DNA from: Metabacillus sp. B2-18
Lineage (GTDB): Bacteria > Bacillota > Bacilli > Bacillales > Bacillaceae
Length of the DNA stretch: 64,000 nt
Reading direction: 5' to 3'
Assembly (NCBI RefSeq): GCF_021117275.1
Contig: NZ_CP088245.1
Coordinates: 4,280,001 to 4,344,000 of the forward strand
The position numbers and the translations under genes are program-made. The number at the start of each line of letters is the position of its first letter. Position 1 is the first letter of the stretch. This document shows, in pieces, positions 22,779 through 34,799 of the stretch. The notes beneath the pieces were generated by a model, which saw only the letters and a list, made by a program, of their open reading frames with translations, ran no database searches and had not been told where the DNA came from.

Positions 22779-23729
22779 TTATTTTAGTGAAAACGGTTGA
22801 CCAGTTCTTAATTGCTCAGCTATTTGATCTAGCTTACGTAGTCGATGATTGATACCCGATTTGCTGATGGTACCACTTGATACCATTTCACCTAGCTCTT
22901 TTAACGTGACATCTTGATATTCGACTCTAAGCTTGGCGATTTCCCTTAGTTTATCCGGTAAAGCATCTAAGCCTATTTTATCATCAATAAAGCGAATATT
23001 CTCTACCTGTCTGAGTGCGGCACCAATTGTTTTGTTAAGATTGGCTGTTTCACAGTTCACCAGACGATTCACCGAGTTTCTCATGTCTCGAACAATGCGG
23101 ACATCTTCAAATCGAAGCAGTGCTTGATGGGCACCAATGACATTTAAAAACTCTGTGATTTTTTCTGCTTCTTTTAAATACGTGATAAAGCCTTTTTTAC
23201 GCTCTAACGTTTTGCTATTCAAATCAAATGTATTCATTAACTCACAAAGAGAATCGTTATGCTCTTTATATAGTGAGAAAATTTCAAGGTGATAGGATGA
23301 GGTTTCCGGGTTATTAACGGAGCCTCCAGCAAGAAATGCGCCTCTTATATAAGAGCGTTTGCAACATTTCTTTTTCACAAGATCTTCAGAAATTCTATGA
23401 TAGAAGGTAAAACCCTCATCTAAAATATTAAGATCCTCTAATATCGTTTTTGCTTGTTCAACAAGTCTTACAATATAAACATTGTTTTTCTTCAAACGCA
23501 TTTTCTTTCGAACAAGAAGCTCCACTGATACTTGATATTGCTTTTTTAACAAAGTATAAATTCTTCTGGCAATCGCTGCATTTTCTGTTTGAATATCTAA
23601 AACCAGCATTTTGTTTGAAAATGACAACGATCCATTCATTCGAATTAAAGCTGATAACTCAGCTCGTAAGCAGCATGGTTTTAGTTCTAGATTCGTTAAT
23701 TCTTTTTTCGTTTCAGATGCAAATGACAA
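22779..23729 (-). CDS. whiA: WhiA DNA-binding protein
   Basis: WhiA is a conserved Gram-positive protein with a LAGLIDADG-type homing-endonuclease fold lacking catalysis, fused to a C-terminal HTH. It regulates development in actinomycetes and affects cell division and chromosome segregation in Bacillus. The 316-residue product starts [15 protein letters not shown], contains [18 protein letters not shown] in the LAGLIDADG-like part and ends with an HTH ([20 protein letters not shown]). It lies between yvcK and crh, 33 bp after yvcK. Confidence 0.96.
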   Translation of the reverse strand: MSFASETKKELTNLELKPCCLRAELSALIRMNGSLSFSNKMLVLDIQTENAAIARRIYTLLKKQYQVSVELLVRKKMRLKKNNVYIVRLVEQAKTILEDLNILDEGFTFYHRISEDLVKKKCCKRSYIRGAFLAGGSVNNPETSSYHLEIFSLYKEHNDSLCELMNTFDLNSKTLERKKGFITYLKEAEKITEFLNVIGAHQALLRFEDVRIVRDMRNSVNRLVNCETANLNKTIGAALRQVENIRFIDDKIGLDALPDKLREIAKLRVEYQDVTLKELGEMVSSGTISKSGINHRLRKLDQIAEQLRTGQPFSLK

Positions 23730-23762
23730 CTCTGCACCCCCATTCTTTACCTGGAACCCGCG

Positions 23763-24722
23763 TTAGTCTTCTTGAAGAATTCCATATAATAGCTTTGCAA
23801 CTTTATTTGTGTCATGTCGAATGACACTATTCTCATAACAAACAATATTGTCTGTTATCACTTCAAGACCTAGTGATTTTAACCTTTCAATATCATAATG
23901 AACAGGCTTCGCAAGCTCCTCTTCATATAATGACTTTATGTTCTCAGGTATTTCTTCTTCATTTACGAGAATGGTATCAATAAATGATTCATTCATATGC
24001 TCATACAATGCTTTCACATGGTCACTTGCAGAGTAATTTAATGTTTCTCCTGCCTGTGTCATCACATTACAGATGTATACCTTTTTCGCTTTTGCTTTGC
24101 AAACTTCTTCTCCTATTTTCGGTACAAGAAGATTCGGTAAGATACTTGTGTACAAGCTGCCTGGACCAATGACAATTAAATCAGCTTCTCTGATCACATC
24201 AATTGTTTCAGGAAGAGGCTCAATTTCGGTAGGGCTCAAAAACACCTTTTTAATTCTTTTACCTGAGAAAGGAATTTTTGATTCTCCTGATACAATTGTG
24301 CCATCTTCCATTTCTGCGTTTAACACAACACTAGAATTAGCAGCTGGTAAAACTTTTCCTCGTACATTTAAGACAGTACTCATTTCTTTAATTGCATGAA
24401 CAAAATCACCAGTAATGTTCGTCATAGCAGCTAAAATGAGATTCCCTAAGGAATGGCCAATGAGATTATTCCCTTTATTGAAACGATGTTGAAATAGCTC
24501 TTCAACGAGTGGTTCAACATCAGATAAAGCAGCTAATACATTTCGGATATCTCCAGGAGGTGGAATATTTAACTCATTTCGGAGCCTGCCCGAGCTCCCG
24601 CCATCATCAGCAACAGTCACAATGGCCGTAATATCAACAGGAAAGTGCTTTAACCCTCTTAATAAAACGGATAACCCTGTACCGCCACCGATAATCACAA
24701 CTTTAGGCAAATGTTCTGTCAT
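23763..24722 (-). CDS. yvcK: gluconeogenesis factor YvcK/GlmR
   Basis: YvcK (GlmR) is needed for growth on gluconeogenic carbon and directs carbon into UDP-GlcNAc and cell-wall precursors in Bacillus. The 319-residue product begins with the glycine-rich nucleotide-binding segment VVIIGGGTGLSVLLRGLK, then VADDGGSSGRLR and GPGSLYTSILPNLLV, all hallmarks of the CofD-like UPF0052 family. It is 2 bp from rapZ and 33 bp from whiA, so the genes are co-transcribed. Confidence 0.96.
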   Translation of the reverse strand: MTEHLPKVVIIGGGTGLSVLLRGLKHFPVDITAIVTVADDGGSSGRLRNELNIPPPGDIRNVLAALSDVEPLVEELFQHRFNKGNNLIGHSLGNLILAAMTNITGDFVHAIKEMSTVLNVRGKVLPAANSSVVLNAEMEDGTIVSGESKIPFSGKRIKKVFLSPTEIEPLPETIDVIREADLIVIGPGSLYTSILPNLLVPKIGEEVCKAKAKKVYICNVMTQAGETLNYSASDHVKALYEHMNESFIDTILVNEEEIPENIKSLYEEELAKPVHYDIERLKSLGLEVITDNIVCYENSVIRHDTNKVAKLLYGILQED

Positions 24723-24724
24723 CC

Positions 24725-25630
24725 TTAGTGATTCTTTCTCTTCTCAATATCTCGGTGTGAGACTTGAGTATGATAGTCTTGGTGAAAATGTTTTACAAGA
24801 TATTCAGCGAGTGTTACTGAGCGATGTTGACCTCCTGTACAACCAATCGCAATAACAATTTGACTTTTTCCTTCACGTTTATAATAAGGCAGTATGAATG
24901 TGAGCAAATCTATAAGCTTTTCAAGAAACTTTTGTGTTTCATTCCACTTTAACACGTATGAAGAAACCTCTTCCTGCAAGCCCGTTTTTGGCCTCATATG
25001 CTCTATATAATGAGGATTTGGTAAGAAACGAACATCAAAGACAAGATCAGCATCGATTGGGATTCCATATTTAAATCCAAATGATGTTACATTCACGGTA
25101 AACGTGTGTTGAACACTTGAAGAAAATTGCTTAAGGATTTTTTCACGTAACTCTCTTGGCTTTAAATCTGATGTATCATAGATTAATTGTGCTCTACCCT
25201 TCATCTCTTCTAACAGTTCTCGCTCTAAGCCAATCCCTTCTAATGGAAGACCTTTAGAAGCTAACGGATGTGAGCGCCTTGTTTCCTTATATCTTGTGAC
25301 AAGAGTAGAGTCTTTCGCATCAAGGAATAAAATATGGGGTGTTACCCATGAGTTTTCCGGTAGATCATCAAGTGCTTTAAATAAACTATCGAAAAACTCT
25401 CTTCCACGAAGATCCATAACTAATGCGACTTTATTCATTTTAGAGCCTGATTCTTTCATTAACTCCAAAAACTTTGGTAATAGGGTTGGCGGCAAGTTGT
25501 CCACACAGAAGTAACCTAAGTCTTCAAAACTTTGAATAGCAACTGTTTTTCCTGCGCCAGACATGCCAGTAATAATTACCATCTGCACATCTTGCTGTAA
25601 CATCTGTTGCTCGTTTTGCTCGACAGTCAT
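24725..25630 (-). CDS. rapZ: RNase adapter/nucleotide-binding protein RapZ (YvcJ)
   Basis: The 301-residue product has an N-terminal P-loop ATP/GTP-binding domain with Walker A GMSGAGKT at 22-29, and a C-terminal domain with [17 protein letters not shown]. In Escherichia coli RapZ controls GlmZ decay and so GlmS; in Bacillus YvcJ hydrolyses nucleotides and influences competence. Its place beside yvcK supports a link with amino-sugar metabolism. GAGGAGGAGAG precedes the chosen ATG. Confidence 0.95.
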   Translation of the reverse strand: MTVEQNEQQMLQQDVQMVIITGMSGAGKTVAIQSFEDLGYFCVDNLPPTLLPKFLELMKESGSKMNKVALVMDLRGREFFDSLFKALDDLPENSWVTPHILFLDAKDSTLVTRYKETRRSHPLASKGLPLEGIGLERELLEEMKGRAQLIYDTSDLKPRELREKILKQFSSSVQHTFTVNVTSFGFKYGIPIDADLVFDVRFLPNPHYIEHMRPKTGLQEEVSSYVLKWNETQKFLEKLIDLLTFILPYYKREGKSQIVIAIGCTGGQHRSVTLAEYLVKHFHQDYHTQVSHRDIEKRKNH

Positions 25631-25720
25631 TCCATCTCTCCTCCTCTCATTTCTCCTGCTACATGTAACGTATCATAATTTCATTCATTCTTTGTAAATT
25701 TTGTAAGCAAATATGCCGGT

Positions 25721-26188
25721 TTATTGTGGATCCAAACGATAAGATAGTAGTTCAAAATCTGGAGTATATGTAAAGGTCCCGTAAAGCATTCCTGTACCTT
25801 TCATCACATAATCCAGGATGTGGTGGTCTCCAGGTGCCATCGGTAACTCCTGAACCGCTTCTTTATCATGCCATTTAATTGTTCCTTCTTCTGATTCTCC
25901 TACATTCGTTCCTTGATAATCAGTCGCTAAGAAGGTAAACATCATCCATTCTGAAACAATATCTTTTCCGTCTTGTATGATGAACGTAAAAATACCTTTT
26001 AATTGAGGGTTTTTTATATAGATTCCTGTTTCTTCCCTATATTCACGTGTGACAGTATCCTTTACAGATTCCCCCAGTTCCATTTTCCCACCGGGAGCTA
26101 CCCACCAACCTCTTCTAGGCTTTTGTAGGAGAAGAACCTTGTTTCCTTCCATTAAGACGCAGTTGGTTACTCTTTGCAAATTCTTCAC
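25721..26188 (-). CDS. yvcI: Nudix hydrolase YvcI
   Basis: The 155-residue product carries a complete Nudix box GX5EX7REUXEEXGU: Gly34, Glu40, Arg48-Glu49, Glu52-Glu53 and Gly55. It is related to 8-oxo-dGTP-type and general nucleoside-diphosphate hydrolases; the true substrate is unknown. It is the first gene of the yvcI-rapZ-yvcK-whiA-crh cluster. Confidence 0.92.
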   Translation of the reverse strand: MKNLQRVTNCVLMEGNKVLLLQKPRRGWWVAPGGKMELGESVKDTVTREYREETGIYIKNPQLKGIFTFIIQDGKDIVSEWMMFTFLATDYQGTNVGESEEGTIKWHDKEAVQELPMAPGDHHILDYVMKGTGMLYGTFTYTPDFELLSYRLDPQ

Positions 26189-26392
26189 CTCTATTATTCA
26201 CATGACATTGGAATTTTTCCTCATTTTATCTCGTACTTTACTTTTGTTTATTATACTATGTTCAAATAATCTATACAACGAACACGATTAGCTTTTCAAT
26301 TGGTAAAAAAAGAGGAATTTACTATATGTATATACGGATAAGATGGAAATCTGTTTCATTTTTTTAAAAAGAAATAAAAACAGGTTGAAGAA

Positions 26393-26428
26393 CAAAAAAA
26401 GGGAGCACGGGAAAGGGCGCCCATGCTC
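26393..26428 (-). terminator. terminator downstream of trxB
   Basis: On the minus strand GAGCATGGG-N8-CCCGTGCTC is followed by CCTTTTTTTG. The 380-bp stretch 26189-26568 holds this hairpin and otherwise AT-rich DNA without a supported gene. Confidence 0.8.
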
Positions 26429-26568
26429 GAAATTAAGTCTATTTATAAAAGGGGGTCAATTACTATTTATATAGTACCTCATAATTGTTTCAGTCATGTT
26501 ACAGGAGAGTTAAAACACAATTACGAAATTGTTAACCGCCTTTCGACATTCTTTTACGTTTGTAATAT

Positions 26569-27531
<963 letters not shown>

Positions 27532-27740
27532 TTAAAATGACCTTTACTTTGATTATCTGCCAATACGAGAAGACACATACACCCTTTTACTACCGTCTTC
27601 ATCATTTTGCCTTATAGACATCGTATAAAATATAGTGAAATCATGCCATATTTTTGCTCATTACGGAGCGGGAGGATGAATTTGAACTTAAATCGTAGGG
27701 ATTTCTGATGAGATGATGTATTCCAAACAGCCATGTTACG

Positions 27741-27837
27741 GTTTATCCGCGATTTTCCTACTTTTATCCGCGATTCTGTGAATTTATCCGCGATTTCACA
27801 CTTTTATCCGCGATTCTGTGAATATATCTGCGTTTTT
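27741..27837. repeat. short tandem repeat array, TTTATCCGCG family, copy 3
   Basis: Five units of about 19-21 bp begin TTTATCCGCGATT with tails TTCCTAC, CTGTGAA or TCACAC; the last is decayed (ATATCTGCG). It occupies part of 27529-27848 between yvcD and trxB; the rest of that stretch has no gene I can support. Confidence 0.9.
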
Positions 27838-27848
27838 AATTCACACAT

Positions 27849-27878
27849 AAAAAAACCCGCCCTCTCTTAGGCAGGTTT
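27849..27878 (-). terminator. terminator after yvcD
   Basis: On the minus strand AACCTGCC-TAAGAGAG-GGCGGGTT is followed by TTTTT, directly after the stop codon. Confidence 0.88.
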
Positions 27879-27881
27879 CAT

Positions 27882-29330
27882 TTAAGCTAAAATACTTTTC
27901 ACAAGCTTTACATACTTTCCTACAGACGAGACCGATGTGCCATACTCAGAAGCAATAACAGTTTGTGTAATTGACTGGTTCGCTTGGCTTCTCCATACAT
28001 AGTCCAGAGCAGCAGCCCAGCCTTGATAGTTTTTTAGCGAGTAATTTTGTTTATAAGCTTTCATTAAAATACGGAATGAGAACAAAAATAATTCATCATG
28101 CTCGGAATGAACGAATAAAGACTCTGCTATTTGATAGAGAGACGAGACCTGATCATATGAATCAAAATGTTTAGATAAAGCTAGTTTGATGAATTCCTTT
28201 TCAAGCTGTGATTGTGGGACAGCTGATGATTGATATTCATGTAGTTGATCGAGATTTTTTGTTTGTATGGCCAAGAAAATTGCGTATAGGCGCTCTTCTA
28301 GTGTCATATTGCTCACTCGCTGATTTGAATCTGCGTTCAAATTCCACGGCTCTGAGCCTGCTTTATCTTTATTTTCCTTTAATACTCGCTCCCACATTTG
28401 CTCAGAGAATGATACATTTCCTGTAAAATAAGCTGCATATGATAGCCAATAGTAGAATACTTCATCACCTTCGTAGCCTTGCTTGTGTAGTGAACGAAGC
28501 CATTTGTATGCTAAAGGATAATAGCCAACTAAAGCAAATGTTGCCCCCAATTTATAGCGATGTTCGAATAAAAGCGGGTGTACAGTCGATAGAGTATTTG
28601 CAAGCTCCTCAACCTTGTCATCCTGGCGTTCATAATAATAGAATACTAAAAGATTACAATAAGCATGTAAATTGCCTGGATTCCGTTCAAGGACAGTTTG
28701 CAGGTACTCTTTGGCTTTTTCCACTTCTCCGACATAAAAATAGGCTAAAGATAAGTTGTTGTGTGCCGACCAAAATTCAGGGTATTCAGCAACAATTTCC
28801 TCAAGAAGTAAAATCGCTTCTTCAAACTGACTTGTTTCAAGTAGTGATTTGGCCGCATCCTGTTTTAAAATTAAATCATCAGGATCTTTTAAAAATGGCT
28901 CTTCATCATCATCTTCCATCGTTAAAAGATCAATAAGATCTTCATTTTCTTCAGTAAACTCACCATATGGCTCTTTATTTGCATATTCAGTCGCACACTT
29001 GTAGGCTTCCTGAAATAACCCAAGATGTGCGTAGTTATTTGCCATTAAATAATGACATTCCGTCATATCCTGATCAAGCTCTTTAAGTATGTGTGATAGC
29101 AATTCATTTGATTGGCTGTATTTCCCCATATCTGTATAAATGGCTGCTAGCTGTGACAGCTTCATTGAGTCATTCGGATCTAACTCAATGCTCTTTTGTA
29201 AATATTTACTTGCCTTTTCATAGTTATATTCACGATATGCCTTTAGGCCCTTATTATAATAATATTGTCCATCTTGGAGAAACGGGACAACCTGTGCTCT
29301 TTTTTGTTGTTTGCTCAATTGTCTTCCCAC
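27882..29330 (-). CDS. yvcD: tetratricopeptide-repeat protein YvcD
   Basis: The product has about 482 residues. After an N-terminal stretch (GRQLSKQQKRAQVVPFLQDG) come several TPR units, including YYYNKGLKAYREYNYEKASKY near residue 25, YGEF-flanked acidic residues (DEEPFLKDPDD), and a repeat centred on WSAHNNLSLAYFYVGEVEKA. TPRs mediate protein contacts; the partner is unknown. The longest frame begins at 29459 with TTG and no RBS; the GTG at 29330 has GGAGG 7 nt ahead and matches the start of B. subtilis YvcD, so it is preferred. It lies between trxB and the his operon. Confidence 0.88.
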   Translation of the reverse strand: MGRQLSKQQKRAQVVPFLQDGQYYYNKGLKAYREYNYEKASKYLQKSIELDPNDSMKLSQLAAIYTDMGKYSQSNELLSHILKELDQDMTECHYLMANNYAHLGLFQEAYKCATEYANKEPYGEFTEENEDLIDLLTMEDDDEEPFLKDPDDLILKQDAAKSLLETSQFEEAILLLEEIVAEYPEFWSAHNNLSLAYFYVGEVEKAKEYLQTVLERNPGNLHAYCNLLVFYYYERQDDKVEELANTLSTVHPLLFEHRYKLGATFALVGYYPLAYKWLRSLHKQGYEGDEVFYYWLSYAAYFTGNVSFSEQMWERVLKENKDKAGSEPWNLNADSNQRVSNMTLEERLYAIFLAIQTKNLDQLHEYQSSAVPQSQLEKEFIKLALSKHFDSYDQVSSLYQIAESLFVHSEHDELFLFSFRILMKAYKQNYSLKNYQGWAAALDYVWRSQANQSITQTVIASEYGTSVSSVGKYVKLVKSILA

Positions 29331-29513
29331 TGAGATCCTCCATTTCATTAAATTCCCGTACGTAAGTATACCACAAGATTCTTCATCAAAATAGTAGATA
29401 TTTCGATGCACATAGAGATATCTCAACAACATGGCTTCATAAAACGTTGGATTTTTCAAAAAGACATATCATTATATGCAGAAGTTAGTGTAATATTCTT
29501 TTTGTAACAACAT

Positions 29514-29547
29514 AAAGGCAATCGCCCTTATAAACGATTGCCTTCAT
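29514..29547 (-). terminator. terminator of the his operon
   Basis: On the minus strand AAGGCAATCG-N10-CGATTGCCTT is followed by a short TTATG run. It lies directly after hisI. Confidence 0.75.
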
Positions 29548-29551
29548 CAGC

Positions 29552-30172
29552 CTATTTTGAAGCATGTCTCTCCTCTAAAACCTTTAACACATCATCTAGA
29601 GGTAATTTCTGCTCTCGCAATAAAACCATTAAGTGAAATACCAAATCAGCCACTTCCCATTTCAACTCGTCATGGTCACGGTTTTTAGAAGCAATAATGA
29701 CTTCCCCTGCTTCTTCTCCAACCTTCTTCAAAATTTTATCTACACCTTCAGTGAATAAGTAAGTTGTATACGAACCTTCTGGAAGCTCACTTTCACGTTC
29801 AGCAATTAATTTCTCTAATGTATTTAAAATCTGGAAACGATCTTGTGCTGGTGTTACTTCTTGTTTCTCAATGGTTTCACTAAAGCATGTATATGCACCT
29901 GTATGACATGCTGGACCTTGAGGCTGAACAAGAACAAGAATTGCATCTTGATCACAATCATATCTCATTTCAACCACTTTTTGTGTATTCCCAGACGTTG
30001 CACCTTTGTGCCAAAGTTCTTGTCTAGAACGGCTGTAAAACCAAGTTTCCTTCGTATCCAACGTTTTTTGTAACGATTCTTCATTCATATAAGCTAGCGT
30101 TAACACTTCTTTACTCGCTGCATCTTGTACGATTGCCGGAACCAAGCCATTTTGGTCAAATTTAACGTTCAT
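29552..30172 (-). CDS. hisI: phosphoribosyl-AMP cyclohydrolase / phosphoribosyl-ATP pyrophosphatase
   Basis: This bifunctional enzyme (HisIE) catalyses steps 2 and 3 of histidine synthesis. Residues about 1-110 are the cyclohydrolase ([39 protein letters not shown] with zinc-binding Cys), and residues about 115-206 are the all-helical pyrophosphatase ([16 protein letters not shown]). The total of 206 residues fits the fused form. The ATG overlaps the hisF stop by 4 bp. It is the last gene of the operon. Confidence 0.97.
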   Translation of the reverse strand: MNVKFDQNGLVPAIVQDAASKEVLTLAYMNEESLQKTLDTKETWFYSRSRQELWHKGATSGNTQKVVEMRYDCDQDAILVLVQPQGPACHTGAYTCFSETIEKQEVTPAQDRFQILNTLEKLIAERESELPEGSYTTYLFTEGVDKILKKVGEEAGEVIIASKNRDHDELKWEVADLVFHLMVLLREQKLPLDDVLKVLEERHASK

Positions 30173-30927
30173 CGTACATTCACCCCCTGTTGATCTAAAT
30201 ATGCTTTTACTTCTTTAACCGATGTTTCTTTGTAATGAAAAATCGAAGCAGCTAGAGCAGCATCTGCTTTTCCTTCTTGAAAAGCATGTAAAAAGTGCTC
30301 AGCATTTCCAGCTCCACCTGACGCAATAACTGGAACAGTGACCGCTTCACTAACCGCTTTATTTAGGGCGATATTAAAGCCGCTTTTTTCTCCATCACTA
30401 TCCATGCTTGTGAGGAGAATTTCCCCGGCACCACGTTTCACAGCTTCCTTTGCCCAGTCCACAACTTCCCATTCAGTTGCATTTCGGCCACCATGAGTAA
30501 ACACTCTCCAGCTGCCTAATTCTTCATCATATTTCGCATCAATTGCGACAACGATACACTGAGAGCCAAAGAAGCCAGCTCCCTCTGTAATAAGCTCCGG
30601 ATTTACTAAAGCCGCTGTGTTTAAGGAAACCTTATCGGCACCTGCACGAAGAATTCTTTTCATATCTTCGAGTGAGTTAATTCCTCCTCCAACTGTAAAA
30701 GGAATCGCTAGCTGAGCAGCAACCTGTTCTACAACATCAACCATTGTTTTTCGGCCTTCATGTGAAGCTGAAATGTCCAAAAAAACAAGCTCATCTGCAC
30801 CTTCTTGGTCATAAAACTTGGCAAGCTCAACTGGGTCACCTGCGTCTCTTAGTCCTAAAAACTGAATTCCTTTTACAACTCGTCCTTCTTTTACATCTAA
30901 GCATGGTATGATTCGTTTTGTAATCAT
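30169..30927 (-). CDS. hisF: imidazole glycerol phosphate synthase, cyclase subunit
   Basis: HisF is the (beta/alpha)8 half of IGP synthase; with HisH it makes imidazole glycerol phosphate and AICAR. The 252-residue product has the catalytic Asp in [15 protein letters not shown] (Asp11) and in LLTSMDSDG (Asp about 130), and VGGGINS and ASGGAG phosphate sites. It overlaps hisA and hisI by 4 bp each. Confidence 0.98.
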   Translation of the reverse strand: MITKRIIPCLDVKEGRVVKGIQFLGLRDAGDPVELAKFYDQEGADELVFLDISASHEGRKTMVDVVEQVAAQLAIPFTVGGGINSLEDMKRILRAGADKVSLNTAALVNPELITEGAGFFGSQCIVVAIDAKYDEELGSWRVFTHGGRNATEWEVVDWAKEAVKRGAGEILLTSMDSDGEKSGFNIALNKAVSEAVTVPVIASGGAGNAEHFLHAFQEGKADAALAASIFHYKETSVKEVKAYLDQQGVNVR

Positions 30928-31661
30928 GATGTTTTTCCTACCTTTAAAGCATCAGTAAGAGAAAATTGATTTGTGTATAGCGCCTTTCCTACAATCGCTC
31001 CCGCAACACCTTCTTGCTGATATTCAGCAAGAGTCTCTAAATCTTTTAATGAGCTTACCCCACCAGAAGCAATTACTTCTTTTCCTGTTGCTTTTGCCAT
31101 TTCAACGACCGCATCCACATTAGGTCCAGAAAGCATTCCGTCTGTTGCGATATCTGTAAAAATAAACACCTCGGCACCTGCAGCAGCAAGCTCTTTTCCA
31201 AGATCTGTTGCTTTCACATTTGATGTATTCAACCAGCCCTCTGTTGACACATAACCATCTTTCGCATCAATACCAATTGCGATTTTTTCTCCATATGTAG
31301 CTAGCATTTTTTTCACAAAATCAGGATTAGAAATTGCTGCACTACCTAAAATCACTCGGCCAACTCCGTTTGAAAGGTAGAACTCTACATCTTCCTCCGT
31401 ACGAATGCCACCACCAATTTGAATTTTAGCTGATAGTTTCGTAGCTGCATCAATGACATGCTGATGGTTTACAAGCTTACCTGCTTTCGCTCCATCTAAA
31501 TCTACCATATGAATCCAGCTTGCTCCTTGGTCATCAAACGTCTTCGCCATATCAAAAGGAGAGTCACCGTACACCGTTTCCTTGTTATAATCACCTTGAA
31601 GCAATCGCACGCATTTGCCGCCGCGCATATCAATTGCCGGATAAATAATAAATTGGCTCAT
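30924..31661 (-). CDS. hisA: ProFAR isomerase
   Basis: HisA isomerises the aminoaldose ProFAR to the ketose PRFAR. The 245-residue (beta/alpha)8 product shows catalytic Asp8 in [14 protein letters not shown], the second Asp in [14 protein letters not shown], and phosphate-binding QIGGGIRT and IASGGVSS. It is the HisF paralogue and neighbours it with a 4-bp overlap. Confidence 0.98.
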   Translation of the reverse strand: MSQFIIYPAIDMRGGKCVRLLQGDYNKETVYGDSPFDMAKTFDDQGASWIHMVDLDGAKAGKLVNHQHVIDAATKLSAKIQIGGGIRTEEDVEFYLSNGVGRVILGSAAISNPDFVKKMLATYGEKIAIGIDAKDGYVSTEGWLNTSNVKATDLGKELAAAGAEVFIFTDIATDGMLSGPNVDAVVEMAKATGKEVIASGGVSSLKDLETLAEYQQEGVAGAIVGKALYTNQFSLTDALKVGKTS

Positions 31662-32287
31662 CGTTTTTCTCCCTCCACAATGCTGATGTAATTTTCTAAA
31701 ATGGCTAATCCCAGTTCACTGCTTTTTTCCGGGTGGAATTGTGTCCCATACACATTATCACGTCCAACAACAGCTGGGACCTCTACCCCATAGCTTGCCG
31801 TGGCTAACAATGTATCTTGATCTGCTGCATCCACATAATAAGAATGAACAAAATAAGCATAACCACTGGAAAGACCTGCAAGTAACGGGCTGTCATTTTT
31901 CATATTTAAGTTGTTCCAGCCCATATGTGGCACTTTAAGTTGCTCACCGCCTGCTAACTCAGGTATTCTAATAACTTTACCAGGTAAGAAAGCAAGCCCC
32001 TTCGCTTCCCCGTTCTCAATACTTTCCTCAAAAAGCAACTGCATCCCCAAGCAAATACCTAACAAAGGTTTGCCTTCTTCTACAACTTTTTGAATAAAGC
32101 TTGTTAAGCCTGTTTCGTCTAAAATGGACATTGCATCTTTAAAAGAACCTACTCCAGGTAAAATGTAGCCGTCAGCTTTAGCCAGTTCCTTTTCATCACT
32201 TGAAAGAATATAGTCAGCATTCATACGCTCTAACGCTTTACTTACGCTGTATAAATTACCCATTCCATAATCAATAATCGCGATCAT
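31658..32287 (-). CDS. hisH: imidazole glycerol phosphate synthase, glutaminase subunit
   Basis: HisH is the class I glutamine amidotransferase half of IGP synthase. The 209-residue product has the nucleophile Cys in [13 protein letters not shown], the oxyanion strand [13 protein letters not shown], and the His/Glu pair in [13 protein letters not shown]. It starts 3 bp after hisB and overlaps hisA by 4 bp. Confidence 0.98.
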   Translation of the reverse strand: MIAIIDYGMGNLYSVSKALERMNADYILSSDEKELAKADGYILPGVGSFKDAMSILDETGLTSFIQKVVEEGKPLLGICLGMQLLFEESIENGEAKGLAFLPGKVIRIPELAGGEQLKVPHMGWNNLNMKNDSPLLAGLSSGYAYFVHSYYVDAADQDTLLATASYGVEVPAVVGRDNVYGTQFHPEKSSELGLAILENYISIVEGEKR

Positions 32288-32289
32288 GC

Positions 32290-32886
32290 TTATAACATCC
32301 CTTTCGTTGAAGGAAGTACCCCTTCCATACGCGGGTCAATACTTGTTGCCTCATCCAATGCTCTTGCTAATGCTTTAAAAATCGCTTCAATAATGTGGTG
32401 TGTATTATGACCGTAGTGAACAATCACATGTAAATTCATGCGTGCCTCAAGAGCCAGCTTCCATAAAAATTCATGAACATTCTCTGTATCGAATGTGCCG
32501 ACTTTAGGACTTGGCAGTTCAGCGCGAAACTCAAGATGTGGACGGTTACTCAAGTCAACTACAACTTGTGCTAACGCCTCATCCATCGGAACAAATGCAT
32601 TTCCGTAACGTTTAATGCCACGTTTATCGCCTAATGCCTCACGCAATGCGTTTCCAAGGCAAATGCCGATATCTTCTGTTGTGTGGTGATCGTCGATTTC
32701 AACATCTCCATTTGCATTTACCGTTAAATCAAATTGCCCGTGCTTTGTAAAAAGATCAAGCATATGATCCATGAATGGCACATCTGTTTTAAGAGATGAT
32801 TGACCTGTTCCATCTATATTAAAAGACAGTGAAATTTGCGTTTCTTTCGTTTGACGTTCAATCGATGCTGTTCTTGTCATATTCAT
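32290..32886 (-). CDS. hisB: imidazoleglycerol-phosphate dehydratase
   Basis: HisB removes water from IGP to give imidazole acetol phosphate. The 198-residue monofunctional product has the manganese-binding motifs [13 protein letters not shown] and [15 protein letters not shown], and [13 protein letters not shown]. There is no fused phosphatase domain; that step must be done elsewhere (in Bacillus by a separate HisJ, not in this window). Confidence 0.98.
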   Translation of the reverse strand: MNMTRTASIERQTKETQISLSFNIDGTGQSSLKTDVPFMDHMLDLFTKHGQFDLTVNANGDVEIDDHHTTEDIGICLGNALREALGDKRGIKRYGNAFVPMDEALAQVVVDLSNRPHLEFRAELPSPKVGTFDTENVHEFLWKLALEARMNLHVIVHYGHNTHHIIEAIFKALARALDEATSIDPRMEGVLPSTKGML

Positions 32887-32895
32887 TTCTCCTCC

Positions 32896-34164
32896 TTATT
32901 TAAGTCGTTCTTCCATTGCGCGTGCATGTGCTTCTAAACCTTCTAAGCGTGCAAGCTTTGCAACTTTTGAATAGTTATTTAAAAATGCTTTTTCACTATA
33001 AGAAATAATGCTGGATTTTTTCATAAAATCATCAACATTTAATGGACTTGAAAAACGTGCCGTACCATTCGTTGGCAACACATGGTTAGGACCTGCGAAA
33101 TAGTCACCGACTGGCTCAGAGCTATATCTTCCAAGGAAAATGGCTCCAGCGTGACGGATATCATTTAAGCTCCCCAATGGATTTTCCGTTAACACCTCAA
33201 GATGCTCAGGAGCTAGCTCATTAACAACCGCAATTGCTGTTTCCAAATCATCCGCAACATAAATGTGACCGTATGCTTCAACAGATGCCTTTGCAATCTC
33301 TTTTCTAGGGAGCGTTTCTACTTGCTTTTCCACTTCCGCTTTCACTTCTTCAGCCTGTTTCATTGATGTTGTGACAAGAATACTAGATGAATTTTTATCA
33401 TGCTCAGCCTGTGACAGGAGATCTGCTGCAATTTCGTTTGGTTTAGCTGTTTCATCTGCTAGTACCACAATTTCACTTGGACCTGCAATCATGTCGATAT
33501 CAACAATGCCGAACACTTCACGCTTCGCAAGGGCAACAAAAATATTACCAGGACCCATAATCTTATCAACTGCCGCAATCGTTTCCGTTCCATACGCTAA
33601 CGCAGCAATTGCTTGAGCGCCGCCAACTTTATATATTTCAGAAATGCCAAGCTCCTTCGCCGCAACTAAAACACCTGCCGGTAGTGTTCCTTGCTCATTT
33701 GGAGGAGAAGTGATGACTATTCTTTTCACCCCTGCGACTTGGGCCGGAATGACATTCATTAAAACTGAAGATGGATAGGCTGCTGTCCCACCTGGTACAT
33801 ACACACCTACTGCATCTAAAGCTGTAATTTTTTGTCCAAGCATCGTGCCGTTATCATCATAGCTGATCCAAGATTCTCTTTTTTGCTTTTCATGAAATAC
33901 ACGAATATTAGCTGCTGCTTCACGGATAATCTCAACTAATTCTTCATCAAGTGTTTCGTATGCAGCTGTAAATTCCTCTTCGGTTACTTTAAGGTTAGAC
34001 AAGTTAACGCGATCGAATTTTTCTGTATAAGAAAAAAGAGCTGAATCTCCTTCTTCTCGAACGGTTGCGATAATTGATTGAACAATTTTACGTTGATCTT
34101 CTGTTCCCGTATCAATCGTTCTTCTTAGTGATACCTTTTTGTCTGTAATTTGAGTAATCTTCAT
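32896..34164 (-). CDS. hisD: histidinol dehydrogenase
   Basis: HisD performs the last two oxidations to histidine with NAD and a zinc ion. The 422-residue product has [45 protein letters not shown] with zinc ligands, the catalytic Glu/His in [11 protein letters not shown], and [14 protein letters not shown]. Length is normal. Confidence 0.98.
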   Translation of the reverse strand: MKITQITDKKVSLRRTIDTGTEDQRKIVQSIIATVREEGDSALFSYTEKFDRVNLSNLKVTEEEFTAAYETLDEELVEIIREAAANIRVFHEKQKRESWISYDDNGTMLGQKITALDAVGVYVPGGTAAYPSSVLMNVIPAQVAGVKRIVITSPPNEQGTLPAGVLVAAKELGISEIYKVGGAQAIAALAYGTETIAAVDKIMGPGNIFVALAKREVFGIVDIDMIAGPSEIVVLADETAKPNEIAADLLSQAEHDKNSSSILVTTSMKQAEEVKAEVEKQVETLPRKEIAKASVEAYGHIYVADDLETAIAVVNELAPEHLEVLTENPLGSLNDIRHAGAIFLGRYSSEPVGDYFAGPNHVLPTNGTARFSSPLNVDDFMKKSSIISYSEKAFLNNYSKVAKLARLEGLEAHARAMEERLK

Positions 34165-34168
34165 TCAC

Positions 34169-34798
34169 TTATCCTCCAATTACTTTCGATAAACGTTCCA
34201 CTAGCTCATCAATCGGTTCATCCTTCATACGATAGCTCACCGGATTTACAATAAGACGTGATGTAATATGGCAAATATGCTCAAGCTCCACTAAGCCATT
34301 TTCTTTTAATGTTCGTCCTGTTGAAACGATGTCAACAATTCGGTCAGCCAAGCCAATTAAAGGGGCAAGCTCAATTGAACCATTTAGTTTAATAATTTCA
34401 ACCTGCTCACCTTGCTCACGGAAATAGCTTGAAGCAACTTTCGGATATTTTGTTGCTACTTTTGGAGCTACATCTGATAGTTTGGCATTCGGAAGACCAG
34501 CAACAGCTAAGTAGCATTCGCTAATCTTCAGATCCAGCACCTCATACACGTCACGATCTTCCTCAAGCATAACGTCTTTTCCAGCAATTCCAACGTCAGC
34601 CACACCGTGCTCAACATATGTGACAACGTCCATTGGCTTAGCCAAGATAAAGCGAATATTCTCATTTGGAACATCTAAAATTAATTTTCTTGATTCATCA
34701 AACTCAGGAGGAAGCTGATAATCTGCTTTACGAAGCATATCTGCTGCCTCTTCAAAAATTCTTCCCTTTGGCATCGCAATCGTTAATAACTGACTCAT
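34169..34798 (-). CDS. hisG: ATP phosphoribosyltransferase, short form
   Basis: HisG condenses ATP and PRPP, the committed step. The 209-residue product is the short HisG(S) form without the C-terminal regulatory domain, which needs HisZ. Signature segments are [24 protein letters not shown] and the PRPP loop [17 protein letters not shown]. It lies 1 bp from hisZ, its partner. Confidence 0.98.
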   Translation of the reverse strand: MSQLLTIAMPKGRIFEEAADMLRKADYQLPPEFDESRKLILDVPNENIRFILAKPMDVVTYVEHGVADVGIAGKDVMLEEDRDVYEVLDLKISECYLAVAGLPNAKLSDVAPKVATKYPKVASSYFREQGEQVEIIKLNGSIELAPLIGLADRIVDIVSTGRTLKENGLVELEHICHITSRLIVNPVSYRMKDEPIDELVERLSKVIGG

Positions 34799-34799
34799 C

